A stretch of 17,509 nt of DNA from an uncultured Desulfobacterales bacterium (lineage in GTDB: Bacteria; Desulfobacterota; Desulfobacteria; Desulfobacterales; JAFDCJ01): positions 1-17,509 of the forward strand of contig CALZJV010000274.1 in the NCBI GenBank assembly GCA_945787595.1. Reading direction: 5' to 3'. Each line of letters starts with the position of its first letter. Positions within the stretch are counted from its first letter, which is position 1. The notes under the pieces are model-generated. The model was not told the DNA's origin. It saw nothing but the letters and a program-made list of their open reading frames with translations, and did no database searches. Positions 1 through 7,567 of the stretch are shown here, piece after piece. Both the position numbers and the translations under genes were made by a program.

Positions 1-223
1 TACCACGATCCCTTGACAACACAGGATCTGAAGTTCTCCGGCTTTCCCGTAGGGTAAACAACATGGCAAAATCGATCCGATCCTTTTAATTCACCCCGGA
101 GGATATCCGGAAAATGGTACTTTCGCTACGATATTATTTATAATAACAAACCATTAACATCCTTTGCCATGTTGTTTATGCAACATTCGGGTGAAGGTTA
201 CTGGTGATAGTTCAAGATTGAAG

Positions 224-856
224 ATGAAGCAAACCGCTGCCGAAATAAAACCCTCTTCGCAATTTAAACTTGACGGTCTCATGGTTAGCGAGATCGACAA
301 ATTGAAAGACATTATTGGCAATGATCCGTCACCTGAACTTCCTGGTGACCGGATCTATAAGCCAGCCTGTGTTTTTCTCCTTATTTTTGACCTTGAGGAA
401 TCTTATATTCTGGCAATTCAGAAAGCGGACAGCGAGGGTTACCCCTGGCGTAACCAGGTCGCCTTGCCGGGCGGCCATCTGGATGCTGAAGACGCCAGCC
501 CGCTTGAGGGTGCCTTTCGTGAGTTGGAAGAAGAGATGGGTATCAGCCGGGACCAGGTTGAATTTCTTGGTTCCATGGGCCATTTTCAAACCATCAACCA
601 CAGAGATATCGAAGTGTTTACCGGGCTATGGACGGCAGCGGGGACAGTGCGGCACGATCCGGCTGAAATTTCAAGAATTCTTAAAATTCCTATACGAGTG
701 CTTGTCCAAACCCACGCCACCAATAATTTCCATGGTCGCATACCTGATATCGATGAGCTAAGATACCCCTTTGAGGATGTCGTTATTTGGGGAGCCACCG
801 CCCGTATCCTGCATCATTTTATTGAGCTTTTACTTGAGGTAATGTCGCCTGATTAA
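224..856 (+). CDS. Nudix hydrolase, CoA pyrophosphatase (NudL/YeaB)-like
   Basis: This is a 210-residue Nudix hydrolase. The Nudix box spans about residues 83-107. It runs from LPGGHLDAEDAS to FRELEEEMGI, and the preceding segment WRNQVALPGG resembles the family that hydrolyses coenzyme A and other nucleoside diphosphate derivatives to recycle or limit CoA. The REL-EEE-G core that coordinates Mg2+ is intact. The frame stays open upstream to a TTG at 164, but I prefer the ATG at 224 because the added N-terminus (rich in Cys) does not look conserved; neither start has a strong ribosome site. A TATAAT at 139-144 is a candidate -10 without a good -35. The gene stands alone; its last 27 bases overlap the convergent small membrane protein gene. 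Family assignment is firm; the CoA substrate is inferred from the motif spacing only. Confidence 0.85.
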   Translation: MKQTAAEIKPSSQFKLDGLMVSEIDKLKDIIGNDPSPELPGDRIYKPACVFLLIFDLEESYILAIQKADSEGYPWRNQVALPGGHLDAEDASPLEGAFRELEEEMGISRDQVEFLGSMGHFQTINHRDIEVFTGLWTAAGTVRHDPAEISRILKIPIRVLVQTHATNNFHGRIPDIDELRYPFEDVVIWGATARILHHFIELLLEVMSPD

Positions 857-1078
857 ACGGATGATGGCAGATATCATGACTCCTGTACTCAAGACGACGA
901 CAACAAGGGGTACCCAAAGGTAGTCATGGTACTGCTCAATTTCGCGGGTCACCGAGATACCCACCAATCCGAACAAGAGCGCAATCAACATGAATGTAAT
1001 GGTAAGACCATATACCATTTTGGACTGATACCAGGGATTGGCGGCTTTCCTGAATACGGGAGTCTTGTTGGATGGCAT
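830..1078 (-). CDS. small two-helix membrane protein, unknown function
   Basis: This is an 82-residue hypothetical protein. It has two clear hydrophobic helices at about residues 23-43 and 54-74, joined by a short polar loop (TREIEQYHDYLW), and basic ends (IRLIRRHYLK), so it should sit in the inner membrane with both termini cytoplasmic. The start is uncertain: no Shine-Dalgarno sequence is visible before the ATG at 1078, and Met21 is an alternative. It is convergent with and overlaps the Nudix gene by 27 bases. The well-formed transmembrane pattern and basic flanks support a real gene, but I do not recognise the family. Confidence 0.55.
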   Translation of the reverse strand: MPSNKTPVFRKAANPWYQSKMVYGLTITFMLIALLFGLVGISVTREIEQYHDYLWVPLVVVVLSTGVMISAIIRLIRRHYLK

Positions 1079-1102
1079 ACAAGTTAGTTCGCTTCGCTCA
1101 CG

Positions 1103-1343
1103 ATTGGAATAATGGAATGATGGAATTGTGGAATAATGGAATTAAGGAGAACGAGACTCAAATCACATATGCTGCATTGATTTTAATATGTTAATGGAGT
1201 ATTCTATCGTTTATCGAGCAAAAATAAAATAATATGACTGGTGAGCAATCATCAAAGAATGTAGATTCTTCATTCTTTATAGAATAGGCCTTTTTCCGCT
1301 TTTCATACCCAGTCTTCCAAAATTCCACTATTCCATCATTCCA
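1103..1343. repeat. TGGAAT-type simple repeat, inverted pair (1103-1143 and 1318-1343)
   Basis: Positions 1103-1143 hold tandem TGGAAT/AATGGAATGATGGAATT units on the plus strand. Positions 1318-1343 hold the same motif in the opposite orientation (AATTCCACTATTCCATCATT). The two arms are about 175 bases apart and fill most of the gap between the small membrane protein and the ChaN-like gene. The AT-rich interior shows no gene. The pair could form a large imperfect stem. Repeats of this type are, from memory, scattered through several Desulfobacterota genomes; their function is not known to me. Confidence 0.7.
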
Positions 1344-1393
1344 GTTTACTTGCTGTCTTAAATCTTATGCCGACAAGAGAAAAAAATCAAGTT

Positions 1394-2314
1394 ATGAAAC
1401 ACCTAAAAACAAAACAGACAATAGATTGGTTTGCCAAAAAGCCGGTATGTATTTTAATCGGACTGAGTATAATGATTTTTCTGTGGGGTTGTGCCGTGAC
1501 ACCAACAAAAAAACTAACTATTCAGGGTACTGATGAGTCTTATGAAGAAGGTGTGATTATTTCTGCGAAGCTTGGAAAGCCGGTATCCTTTAAGCAACTT
1601 TTAACCGATTTGTCCGGCTGTCAGATTATTTATATCGGGGAAAAACATACCAATGTCGAACACCACCGCATCCAGTTGAAGGTCATGCAGGCCATCTTTA
1701 AAGAACATTCAAGCATGGCCGTGGGCATGGAGATGTTTGATCATACCTACCAGGATGTGCTTGATATGTGGTCGGCCGGTGATTTGGATCAAAAGGTTTT
1801 CCTGAAAAAATCCCACTGGTATGCCAATTGGCGCTTTGACTTTTCACTCTACCGTGAAATTTTGGACTTTATCAAAGAAAATCACATTCGTCTGGTGGCT
1901 TTGAACATTCCCAACTATATTCCCCCCAAGATTCGCGAAGGCGGCATCGACAATTTAAGAGAAGACGAAAAGGAACACCTCCCACAGCAAATAGATACCT
2001 CCAAGACGGCCCACCGTGATTACCTTCAAAATGTTTTTGATGGCCACAAGCACCATTTCAGGGGCGAGGTTGAATTTGAAAATTTCTATACCGCCCAGTC
2101 TGCGTGGGAGGACGCCATGGCGGAGATGATTTCCCAACATCTAAAAAATGATGTCATGGTTGTGCTGGCTGGAAACGGTCATATTCAATTTAAATACGGT
2201 ATTCCGGATCGGGCCCATAGCCGAACCGGTGCCTTATTCCGAACCATTTATCTGGCACCGGCGGGCGAGGTAGTTGAATTGGATATCGCTGACTATATCT
2301 GGGTGACGCCCTAG
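1394..2314 (+). CDS. ChaN-like haem-binding lipoprotein
   Basis: The predicted protein has 306 residues. An N-terminal basic stretch and hydrophobic segment end in FLWGC (Cys33), a likely lipoprotein signal although Trp at -2 is unusual. The rest matches the ChaN domain (DUF399): IYIGEKHTN near the start, GMEMFD, a WYANWRFDFSLYREIL segment, LNIPNYI, and near the end VVLAGNGHIQFKYGIPDRA. In the best-known member ChaN is an iron-regulated lipoprotein that binds haem cofacially; the GExH histidine is retained here. The role in this organism is not shown by the context because the neighbours are unrelated. The reading frame extends 9 codons upstream to an ATG at 1367; neither ATG has a strong ribosome site. 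I chose 1394 because its N-terminus gives a more typical signal peptide. The family call is strong, the physiological role is not. Confidence 0.85.
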   Translation: MKHLKTKQTIDWFAKKPVCILIGLSIMIFLWGCAVTPTKKLTIQGTDESYEEGVIISAKLGKPVSFKQLLTDLSGCQIIYIGEKHTNVEHHRIQLKVMQAIFKEHSSMAVGMEMFDHTYQDVLDMWSAGDLDQKVFLKKSHWYANWRFDFSLYREILDFIKENHIRLVALNIPNYIPPKIREGGIDNLREDEKEHLPQQIDTSKTAHRDYLQNVFDGHKHHFRGEVEFENFYTAQSAWEDAMAEMISQHLKNDVMVVLAGNGHIQFKYGIPDRAHSRTGALFRTIYLAPAGEVVELDIADYIWVTP

Positions 2315-2426
2315 TCGGAGGACAGATTTCGGATGTCAGAAGACCAAGTGATTTGATTTCGGAATTCGGCCCGCCCTGGCCTCCCCTCCGGACTGGAAGC
2401 CTGCGGGCTGGAAGCGGCCTCGGAGA

Positions 2427-2855
2427 GTGCGACTTAATGAGGTTGCTCGCAGATCGTGGGAAGATGATGGCGTCATCGTTGTGGTTGATTCACTAGAGGA
2501 TGCGACTGTGTTCGCCAACCAATATGCTCCTGAACACCTTGAGAATCATACATCGGATCCACGCGCACTGCTACCCGATTTGAAAAATTATGGAACGCTT
2601 TTTTGGGGTGAAAACACAGCCGAAGTTTATGCCGATAAGGTCGCCGGTTTGAATCATCCCCTTCCCACCGACGGGTCCGTTAGATTTTCCGGCGGACTGT
2701 CGGTAGGTCAATTTTTAAAAATGGTCACCTATCAGGAGGTTGACCAAAAAGCATCAGAAACCCTGGCCCGAATGACCGAGGCCCGCTGCATTTATGAAGG
2801 AATGCATGCTCACCGTTATGCCGCCGCGGTTCGTCTAGCAAACATGAAAAAATGA
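2427..2855 (+). pseudogene. hisD: histidinol dehydrogenase, C-terminal remnant
   Basis: About 142 residues match only the C-terminal third of HisD (usual length about 430). Recognisable blocks are IVVVDSLEDAT, the APEHLE motif (catalytic Glu-His pair), VYADKVAGLNHPLPTDG with the zinc-ligand Asp, RFSGGLSV, and MHAHRYAAAVRLA with the last zinc-ligand His. The N-terminal NAD-binding domains and the Gln/His zinc ligands are absent. The first codon that reads is a GTG at 2427, with GGAG only one base away, so no usable start is visible. Upstream the frame stays open to a stop at 2349, but that stretch (rich in Pro, Trp, Arg) does not look like HisD. It therefore seems to be a deletion or rearrangement scar. 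A partial gene kept for another role is possible but less likely. It ends 19 bases before the aminotransferase start, so the two probably once formed one transcript. Confidence 0.8.
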
Positions 2856-2874
2856 AAACAGAATGGAGGATTAC

Positions 2875-3780
2875 ATGAACAACGATTCCAAAGTCTGGTT
2901 AAACGGAAACCTGATCCCGCATTCGGAGGCCACCGTACCGCTATTGTCCCATGGTTTTTCACGAGGTTCGGCTTTTTTTGAAGTGCTTGGGGTTCACGTG
3001 GGACCAGAAGGGCCGATGACATTCCGGATGAATCAGCACCTCAAGCGGCTTATGGGAAGTGCCCAGCTGTTGGAGATGGAGTTGGCCTATTCTACCGAAG
3101 AGATCGTTGCAGCGGTCAAAGCCACAGTTGCTGCCAACAATCTCGGGCGGGGATTGATTAAAATGCTGGCCTACTGGGGCGAAGAGGCAATTATTAACCT
3201 GGTCTTGGACTCCAAATTGGACCTGGCTGTCTTTGCCATCCCTCAAAGCGACGATTTGAAATTAGACCGAGCCAGCACGTTATCCGCCTGCGTGTCAAAG
3301 TGGCGCAAGATCCACCCGTCAACGGTTCCCGTGGCCGCCAAGGCATGCTCCAATTATTTGAACGGTTACCTGGTGCGTAAAGACGCCATCAATCGCGGGT
3401 TTCAAATGGGTATCGCACTGGACACGGATGGATTTCTGGCCGAAGGCTCTATCGAGTCGGTGTTTATCGTAAAAGACGGCGTTCTTAAAACCCCTCCCCT
3501 GGGACGGATTCTGTCAAGCATCACACGAATGTCCATTCTTGAAGCCGTTGCTAGAATCGGAATTCCTGCCCGGGAATGCCCCATCAGCGCCGAAGAATTA
3601 TCTGAAGCCGACGAAATCTTCACCTGCCATACGGGGATAAAAGTCGAACCGATTTCCCGTTTGGAGGATCGGGAATTTAAAGCGCCCGGACCGGTAACCG
3701 GGCAGGTGATGAAACTGATGAATGATATCATCGAGTTTAAAGATGAGCGTTTCATGGATTGGTTTCAACCATTGGCATGA
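2875..3780 (+). CDS. class IV PLP-dependent aminotransferase (IlvE/D-amino-acid transaminase family)
   Basis: This is a 301-residue fold-type IV PLP enzyme. The Schiff-base lysine is in VAAKACSNYLN (about residue 156), matching the AK-x-NYLN signature of branched-chain aminotransferases. Further family marks are SHGFSRG near the N-terminus, the AEGSIESVFIVKDG block that contacts the PLP pyridine nitrogen, and HTGIKVEPI near the C-terminus. Substrate cannot be fixed from sequence: branched-chain amino acids, D-amino acids or aminodeoxychorismate are all possible within the fold. GGAGG at 2865-2869 lies five bases before the ATG at 2875, so I chose that start over an in-frame ATG at 2863 that overlaps the ribosome site. 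It follows the hisD remnant closely and ends in a hairpin terminator, so it is the last gene of its transcript. Confidence 0.88.
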   Translation: MNNDSKVWLNGNLIPHSEATVPLLSHGFSRGSAFFEVLGVHVGPEGPMTFRMNQHLKRLMGSAQLLEMELAYSTEEIVAAVKATVAANNLGRGLIKMLAYWGEEAIINLVLDSKLDLAVFAIPQSDDLKLDRASTLSACVSKWRKIHPSTVPVAAKACSNYLNGYLVRKDAINRGFQMGIALDTDGFLAEGSIESVFIVKDGVLKTPPLGRILSSITRMSILEAVARIGIPARECPISAEELSEADEIFTCHTGIKVEPISRLEDREFKAPGPVTGQVMKLMNDIIEFKDERFMDWFQPLA

Positions 3781-3801
3781 AGCAGTTACACAAATAAAGA
3801 T

Positions 3802-3827
3802 CCGGGTCCAGAGGGCCCGGTTTTGTT
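3802..3827 (+). terminator. rho-independent terminator after the aminotransferase
   Basis: CCGGGTCC at 3802-3809 pairs with GGGCCCGG at 3813-3820 (eight pairs, one G-U), loop AGA, then TTTTGTT. It lies 22 bases after the stop codon. A second small stem, GCCCCC/GGGGGC at 3830-3846, follows at once. Confidence 0.85.
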
Positions 3828-3880
3828 AAGCCCCCTAAAAGGGGGCCACGCACCGTGTATTTATGAGACAGGTTAGCCCG

Positions 3881-4039
3881 TTGAGCCGGTTTGGCCGGTT
3901 ACTGGAGGCCAGAAAAGGCCAATTCGCCTAAATTAAGCTTAATAATTATTTCATGCTTGGTATTTCTCTTGCTTAGATATGGCAGATTTACACTTTAACG
4001 CGGCTGGCGGAAACAGGCCAACGGGCAAAACCGGCTTAA
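3881..4039. repeat. imperfect inverted repeat pair, 20-base arms
   Basis: The arm TTGAGCCGGTTTGGCCGGTT at 3881-3900 is matched, inverted, by 4020-4039 with three mismatches. The interior, about 120 bases, has no reading frame of note and a further small stem (GGCC-AGAAAA-GGCC). It could be a small palindromic mobile element or an RNA structure. Confidence 0.5.
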
Positions 4040-4081
4040 CCTCTCTGGTTCAATCTCTTATGGCATAGCCGATTGTCTCTG

Positions 4082-4107
4082 ACCTGGCCCAGAGGACCAG
4101 GTTTTCT
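4082..4107 (+). terminator. terminator-like hairpin in the gap
   Basis: ACCTGGCCC at 4082-4090 pairs with GGACCAGGT at 4094-4102 with one C-A mismatch, loop AGA, followed by TTTTCT. It has the same AGA loop as the terminator at 3802. No coding gene ends just upstream, so it may end a short non-coding transcript or act as a back-up terminator. Confidence 0.5.
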
Positions 4108-4172
4108 GCTGCAAATAAATCCCATTTCTATCCCATATGGACCCCTCAAGGCTGAAGTCTTTTCGCGATCGA

Positions 4173-4194
4173 ACCGGCCGCTGATGCGGCCGGT
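4173..4194. repeat. perfect GC-rich palindrome (nine pairs, loop TGAT)
   Basis: ACCGGCCGC at 4173-4181 pairs without error with GCGGCCGGT at 4186-4194 across a TGAT loop. There is no T-run, so it is REP-like or an RNA structural element rather than a simple terminator. Confidence 0.6.
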
Positions 4195-4310
4195 GGCTTG
4201 GCTGACACCCGACCGCTTAATCTTTCAACCCCTTACAATTTGTTTAAAAACCGCTAAGGGTCTGGTTTGTAAGTCATTCCCCCAAATTGCAGTGTAATTT
4301 CGGCTTGATT

Positions 4311-4357
4311 ACACAACATGTTGAATATATTTATTTGCAACCCTCAATATATTGTGT
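4311..4357 (+). promoter_or_regulatory. tandem NrdR boxes upstream of nrdD
   Basis: Box 1 is ACACAACATGTTGAAT (4311-4326) and box 2 is CCTCAATATATTGTGT (4342-4357). Against the known palindromic NrdR consensus (ACACWATATWTTGTGT type) I count about 12 and 14 of 16 matches. The box starts are 31 bases apart, about three helical turns, the usual spacing for paired NrdR sites. NrdR is the ATP-cone repressor of ribonucleotide reductase genes; its own gene is not in this window. Placement directly upstream of nrdDG strongly supports the call. Confidence 0.85.
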
Positions 4358-4363
4358 TATAGA
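4335..4363 (+). promoter_or_regulatory. predicted sigma70-type promoter of nrdDG
   Basis: TTGCAA (4335-4340) and TATAGA (4358-4363) are separated by 17 bases. NrdR box 2 fills the spacer and touches the -10, so bound NrdR would block RNA polymerase. Transcription would start near 4370, leaving a leader of about 265 bases. Confidence 0.65.
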
Positions 4364-4369
4364 TATTTT

Positions 4370-4636
4370 ATCATTCGAAATTTCCGGATGACCTACAAAT
4401 GAGGCCGCAGGCCTCTCCATCTGCAGGGGGTTCTTTTAGTACTGGCGCAACGCCTTCTTTTTTTCGGCATTAATTCCGGACCGTTTTCATTTTAGAGAAC
4501 ATTCAACTGCACCCGGCAACGGTAACGAAGCGGGTAGTGATGATGGATTTTTAGGGACTTTTCCCGGGCTGAATCGTTACGTGGAACGGATCGCGGACAT
4601 ATTTTAATCTACTTGAATAATTGGGAGATATTTAAC
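4370..4636 (+). other. long 5' leader of nrdDG with small hairpins
   Basis: If the promoter above is right, nrdD has an unusually long leader with no reading frame of note. It contains a six-pair stem GAGGCC-GCA-GGCCTC (4401-4415), and GGCG-CAA-CGCC (4444-4454) followed by TTCTTTTTTT, which resembles a weak attenuator. I looked for cobalamin-riboswitch core sequences and did not find them. Whether the leader regulates is unknown. Confidence 0.4.
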
Positions 4637-6781
4637 GTGTTTGAGAAAATAAAGAAAAGAGACGGAAGGGTTGTCGAGTTCGATTCACCAAAAATCACCG
4701 CCGCCATAGCCAAGGCAGGCAAGGCCACCGGAGAGTTCGAAGAACGAGAAGCCAGGAAACTGACGCTTCGCGTCTTAACCCTGGCCCATGAGCTGCGTCC
4801 GGGTCCCGTGCCTGAAGTCGAAGAGGTCCAGGATATCGTTGAACGGGTGCTGCTGGATTCTCCCTTTTACAAAACCGCCAAAGCTTACATTTTATACCGC
4901 GAACAGCATGCTCAGATCAGAAAAATGACCACCCGGGCGCATGTGGATCTGGTAAATCACTATATCCAGAAACTTGACTGGAAGGTTAAAGAAAACAGTA
5001 ATATGTGTTATTCGCTGCAGGGGCTGAACAACTATATTTCGTCGGATGTGACATCGGAATACTGGCTTAACTCGATTTATCCCCAGGAAATTCGTCGCGC
5101 CCATAAAGATGGCGATCTTCATATTCACGACCTCAGCCTGCTGTCGGTGTATTGTGTGGGCTGGGATTTGCAGGATTTGCTTAGACAGGGTTTTAGAGGT
5201 GTGGAAGGCAAGGTCGAAAGCGCACCGCCCAAACATCTTCGTTCAGCCCTGGGACAGATTGTCAATTTTTTCTATACGCTGCAGGGGGAAGCCGCCGGAG
5301 CCCAGGCCCTATCCAATTTTGATACCCTGCTGGCACCCTTCATTCGTTTTGACCGGCTTGATTACAAGGAAATAAAGCAGGCCCTGCAGGAGTTTATTTT
5401 TAACATTAACATTCCTACGCGGGTCGGCTTTCAGACACCCTTTACCAATATCACCTTAGATCTTTACGTACCTTCCATTCTGAAAGATCAACCTGTGATA
5501 GTCGGGGGCGTCGAACGGCAAGAAACATATTCGGAATTTCAGCCGGAAATGGATCTGATCAACCGGGCTTTTGCCGAGGTCATGATGGAAGGAGATGCCA
5601 GAGGACGTGTGTTTACCTTTCCAATCCCCACCTATAATATTACGGTCGATTTTGATTGGGAAAATCCAAACCTCGAACCTGTGTGGAAGATGACCGGCAG
5701 GTACGGCATTCCTTATTTTTCCAACTTTGTCAATTCGGATATGTCACCCGAAGACGCCCGCTCCATGTGCTGCCGGTTGCGTTTGGACAACCGTGAACTG
5801 CTCAAACGAGGCGGTGGGCTGTTCGGCGCCAACCCACTGACCGGCTCCATCGGCGTGGTGACCATCAACCTGCCGCGTATTGGATATTTGAGTGCAAATA
5901 AGAACGAGTTTTATTCCAATCTGAGAGAGAAAATCCAAATTGCGGTGGATAGCTTATCCATTAAACGCAAGGTTCTTGAAAAATTTACCGATAACAATCT
6001 TTATCCATACTCCAAGTTTTATCTGAGAGAGATTCAAAACAACAGCGGACGTTACTGGAAGAATCATTTTTCCACGATCGGCATCATCGGCATGAACGAG
6101 GCCTGCTTAAACTATCTGGGTGAAGATCTTACAACGGATAGGGGACAAAAGTTCGCCATCGAAATTATGGATTACATGCGGGACCTGATGGCAGAAATCC
6201 AGCATGACACCGGAGAAATCTACAATCTGGAAGCCACACCGGCCGAAGGCACATCTCATCGGCTTTCCATGCTGGACAAGAAAAAATATCCGGATATCAT
6301 CAGTGCCAATGAAGCCGATGTTCGACGGGGTGCGGCACCCTATTACACCAATTCCAGTCAACTGCCCGTCAATTACAGCGATGATATTTTCGAAACTTTG
6401 AGGCTGCAGGACACCCTGCAGACAAAATACACAGGGGGAACGGTTCTTCATATCTTCCTGGGTGAGCATGTTAGCGATACAACGGCCATCAAAGGATTAA
6501 TCCGAAAGGTTGCCGATAATTACCGGCTGCCGTATTTTACCCTTTCACCGACCTTTAGTATATGTCCGTCTCACGGTTACCTTGACGGGGAGCAGAAAAC
6601 TTGTTCGATCTGCCATCAGGAAACTGAAGTCTATTCCCGGGTGGTGGGTTATCTAAGACCGATTAAGCAGTGGAACAGCGGCAAGCAGGCCGAGTATGGT
6701 GATCGCAAGACTTTCAAGGTGGCTAAGGATGCAGATGACGGAAGTCAGAGGCTAGTGAATGTGGAATTCGGAATGAAGTAA
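4637..6781 (+). CDS. nrdD: anaerobic (class III) ribonucleoside-triphosphate reductase
   Basis: This 714-residue glycyl-radical enzyme reduces ribonucleoside triphosphates to deoxyribonucleotides under anoxic conditions. Residues 1 to about 95 form an ATP-cone (KKRDGRVVEFDSPKI) for allosteric control by ATP/dATP. The catalytic barrel follows (YISSDVTSEYWL, GDLHIHDL, RVFTFPIPTYN). Near the C-terminus CPSHGY and CSIC give a Cys-x2-His plus Cys-x2-Cys zinc site, then RVVGYLRP carries the glycyl-radical Gly at about residue 671. I chose GTG 4637 because GGGAG at 4623-4627 lies nine bases upstream and translation then begins right at the cone; a TTG at 4613 is in frame but lacks such a site. nrdG follows 67 bases later. 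Paired NrdR boxes lie upstream. All hallmark segments are present, with no sign of damage. Confidence 0.97.
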   Translation: MFEKIKKRDGRVVEFDSPKITAAIAKAGKATGEFEEREARKLTLRVLTLAHELRPGPVPEVEEVQDIVERVLLDSPFYKTAKAYILYREQHAQIRKMTTRAHVDLVNHYIQKLDWKVKENSNMCYSLQGLNNYISSDVTSEYWLNSIYPQEIRRAHKDGDLHIHDLSLLSVYCVGWDLQDLLRQGFRGVEGKVESAPPKHLRSALGQIVNFFYTLQGEAAGAQALSNFDTLLAPFIRFDRLDYKEIKQALQEFIFNINIPTRVGFQTPFTNITLDLYVPSILKDQPVIVGGVERQETYSEFQPEMDLINRAFAEVMMEGDARGRVFTFPIPTYNITVDFDWENPNLEPVWKMTGRYGIPYFSNFVNSDMSPEDARSMCCRLRLDNRELLKRGGGLFGANPLTGSIGVVTINLPRIGYLSANKNEFYSNLREKIQIAVDSLSIKRKVLEKFTDNNLYPYSKFYLREIQNNSGRYWKNHFSTIGIIGMNEACLNYLGEDLTTDRGQKFAIEIMDYMRDLMAEIQHDTGEIYNLEATPAEGTSHRLSMLDKKKYPDIISANEADVRRGAAPYYTNSSQLPVNYSDDIFETLRLQDTLQTKYTGGTVLHIFLGEHVSDTTAIKGLIRKVADNYRLPYFTLSPTFSICPSHGYLDGEQKTCSICHQETEVYSRVVGYLRPIKQWNSGKQAEYGDRKTFKVAKDADDGSQRLVNVEFGMK

Positions 6782-6848
6782 AGAGATAAGTTATGCGAGA
6801 ATTTCATCACCTTACCTCCAACGCCCGAAGGCCTTCCTAACCATCTAA

Positions 6849-7514
6849 ATGAAAATCGGCACACTCCAAAAATTTAGCCTGATAGATTATCCCGGGAAAT
6901 TATCAGCTGTGATTGGAACGCAGGGCTGCAGTATGCGCTGTTTCTGGTGTCATAATCCTTATCTCATTCCCTACGATTATCCTCCTTCATTCCAACCTAT
7001 CGAGGAAAACGACCTTTTTCACTTCCTGCAGGAGAGAGTTAATTTTTTGGATGCCGTGGTTATCAGTGGTGGAGAACCAACCCTGCATGATGACCTGTTG
7101 GAATTTTGTGAAAAAATAAAAGTGTTGGGATTCTATCTGAAGCTGGATACCAACGGGACGAATCCCGCAATGCTCCGGGAACTTATTGACAACAGCCTTT
7201 TGGATTACGCAGCGATGGATATCAAAACCCATGCTGAACAATACGATAAACTCTGTCGTGGGAAGATTGAAGTGATTGATATTCTAGACAGCGTCAATAC
7301 CATTCTAACAGCCAACATCCCTTACGAATTTAGAACAACATGCGTTAAACCATTTGTGTGCCGGGACAATATAGAAGACCTGGTAAAAATGATAAGAGGT
7401 GCCAAGTTATATTATCTGCAAAAATGTACCGAACAGAAAAATACCAATCGGAAGGATTTTTTCCAGGCGCTAGCTGACGAGGAACGTAGAAATGTGCGAA
7501 ATCAGATAAGATGA
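6849..7514 (+). CDS. nrdG: anaerobic ribonucleotide reductase activating protein (radical SAM)
   Basis: This 221-residue radical SAM enzyme makes the glycyl radical on NrdD. The cluster motif is CSMRCFWC (Cys27, Cys31, Cys34; the usual C-x3-C-x2-C), and the SAM-binding SGGEP is at residues 73-77. The N-terminal FSLIDYPGKLSAVIGTQGC is typical of the NrdG-like activases of about 220-240 residues found beside NrdD in strict anaerobes, longer than the enterobacterial type. It lies 67 bases after nrdD on the same strand with no terminator visible between, so it should share the NrdR-controlled promoter. The ribosome site before the ATG is weak, which may keep the activase below NrdD. It converges with the CsaA-like gene; I see no clear hairpin terminator in the 53-base gap. 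Confidence 0.95.
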   Translation: MKIGTLQKFSLIDYPGKLSAVIGTQGCSMRCFWCHNPYLIPYDYPPSFQPIEENDLFHFLQERVNFLDAVVISGGEPTLHDDLLEFCEKIKVLGFYLKLDTNGTNPAMLRELIDNSLLDYAAMDIKTHAEQYDKLCRGKIEVIDILDSVNTILTANIPYEFRTTCVKPFVCRDNIEDLVKMIRGAKLYYLQKCTEQKNTNRKDFFQALADEERRNVRNQIR

Positions 7515-7567
7515 TTTGACGGATAATTGATTTGAAAAATGCAATGGGCCCCGCTATTAATTCCTAC

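Larger units (their letters stand above)
3847..4310. other. non-coding gap with several hairpins and an inverted repeat
   Basis: I see no convincing gene here; the longest plus-strand frame (about 74 codons from 4073) has no family resemblance and runs over hairpins. Visible structures are: an inverted pair of 20-base arms at 3881-3900 and 4020-4039 (17 of 20 matching); a terminator-like hairpin at 4082-4102 followed by TTTTCT; and a perfect nine-pair stem at 4173-4194. These suggest either a short non-coding RNA or debris of small palindromic elements. I cannot match it to a known riboswitch or RNA family by eye. Confidence 0.5.

Noticed and set aside
1..163. TTGACA at 13-18 as promoter of the Nudix gene
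   Set aside because: No acceptable -10 lies 16-18 bases downstream; TATAAT at 139-144 is too far away to pair with it.
4073..4297. 74-codon plus-strand frame in the gap before nrdD
   Set aside because: It runs through a terminator-like hairpin and a perfect palindrome, has no ribosome site and no recognisable sequence.
4370..4636. Cobalamin riboswitch in the nrdD leader
   Set aside because: I could not find the conserved B12-box or core strands; only simple hairpins are visible.
6550..6640. NrdD zinc site has Cys-x2-His instead of Cys-x2-Cys in its first half
   Set aside because: CPxHGY followed by CxxC is, as far as I recall, common in the NrdD subgroup from strict anaerobes; not an anomaly.
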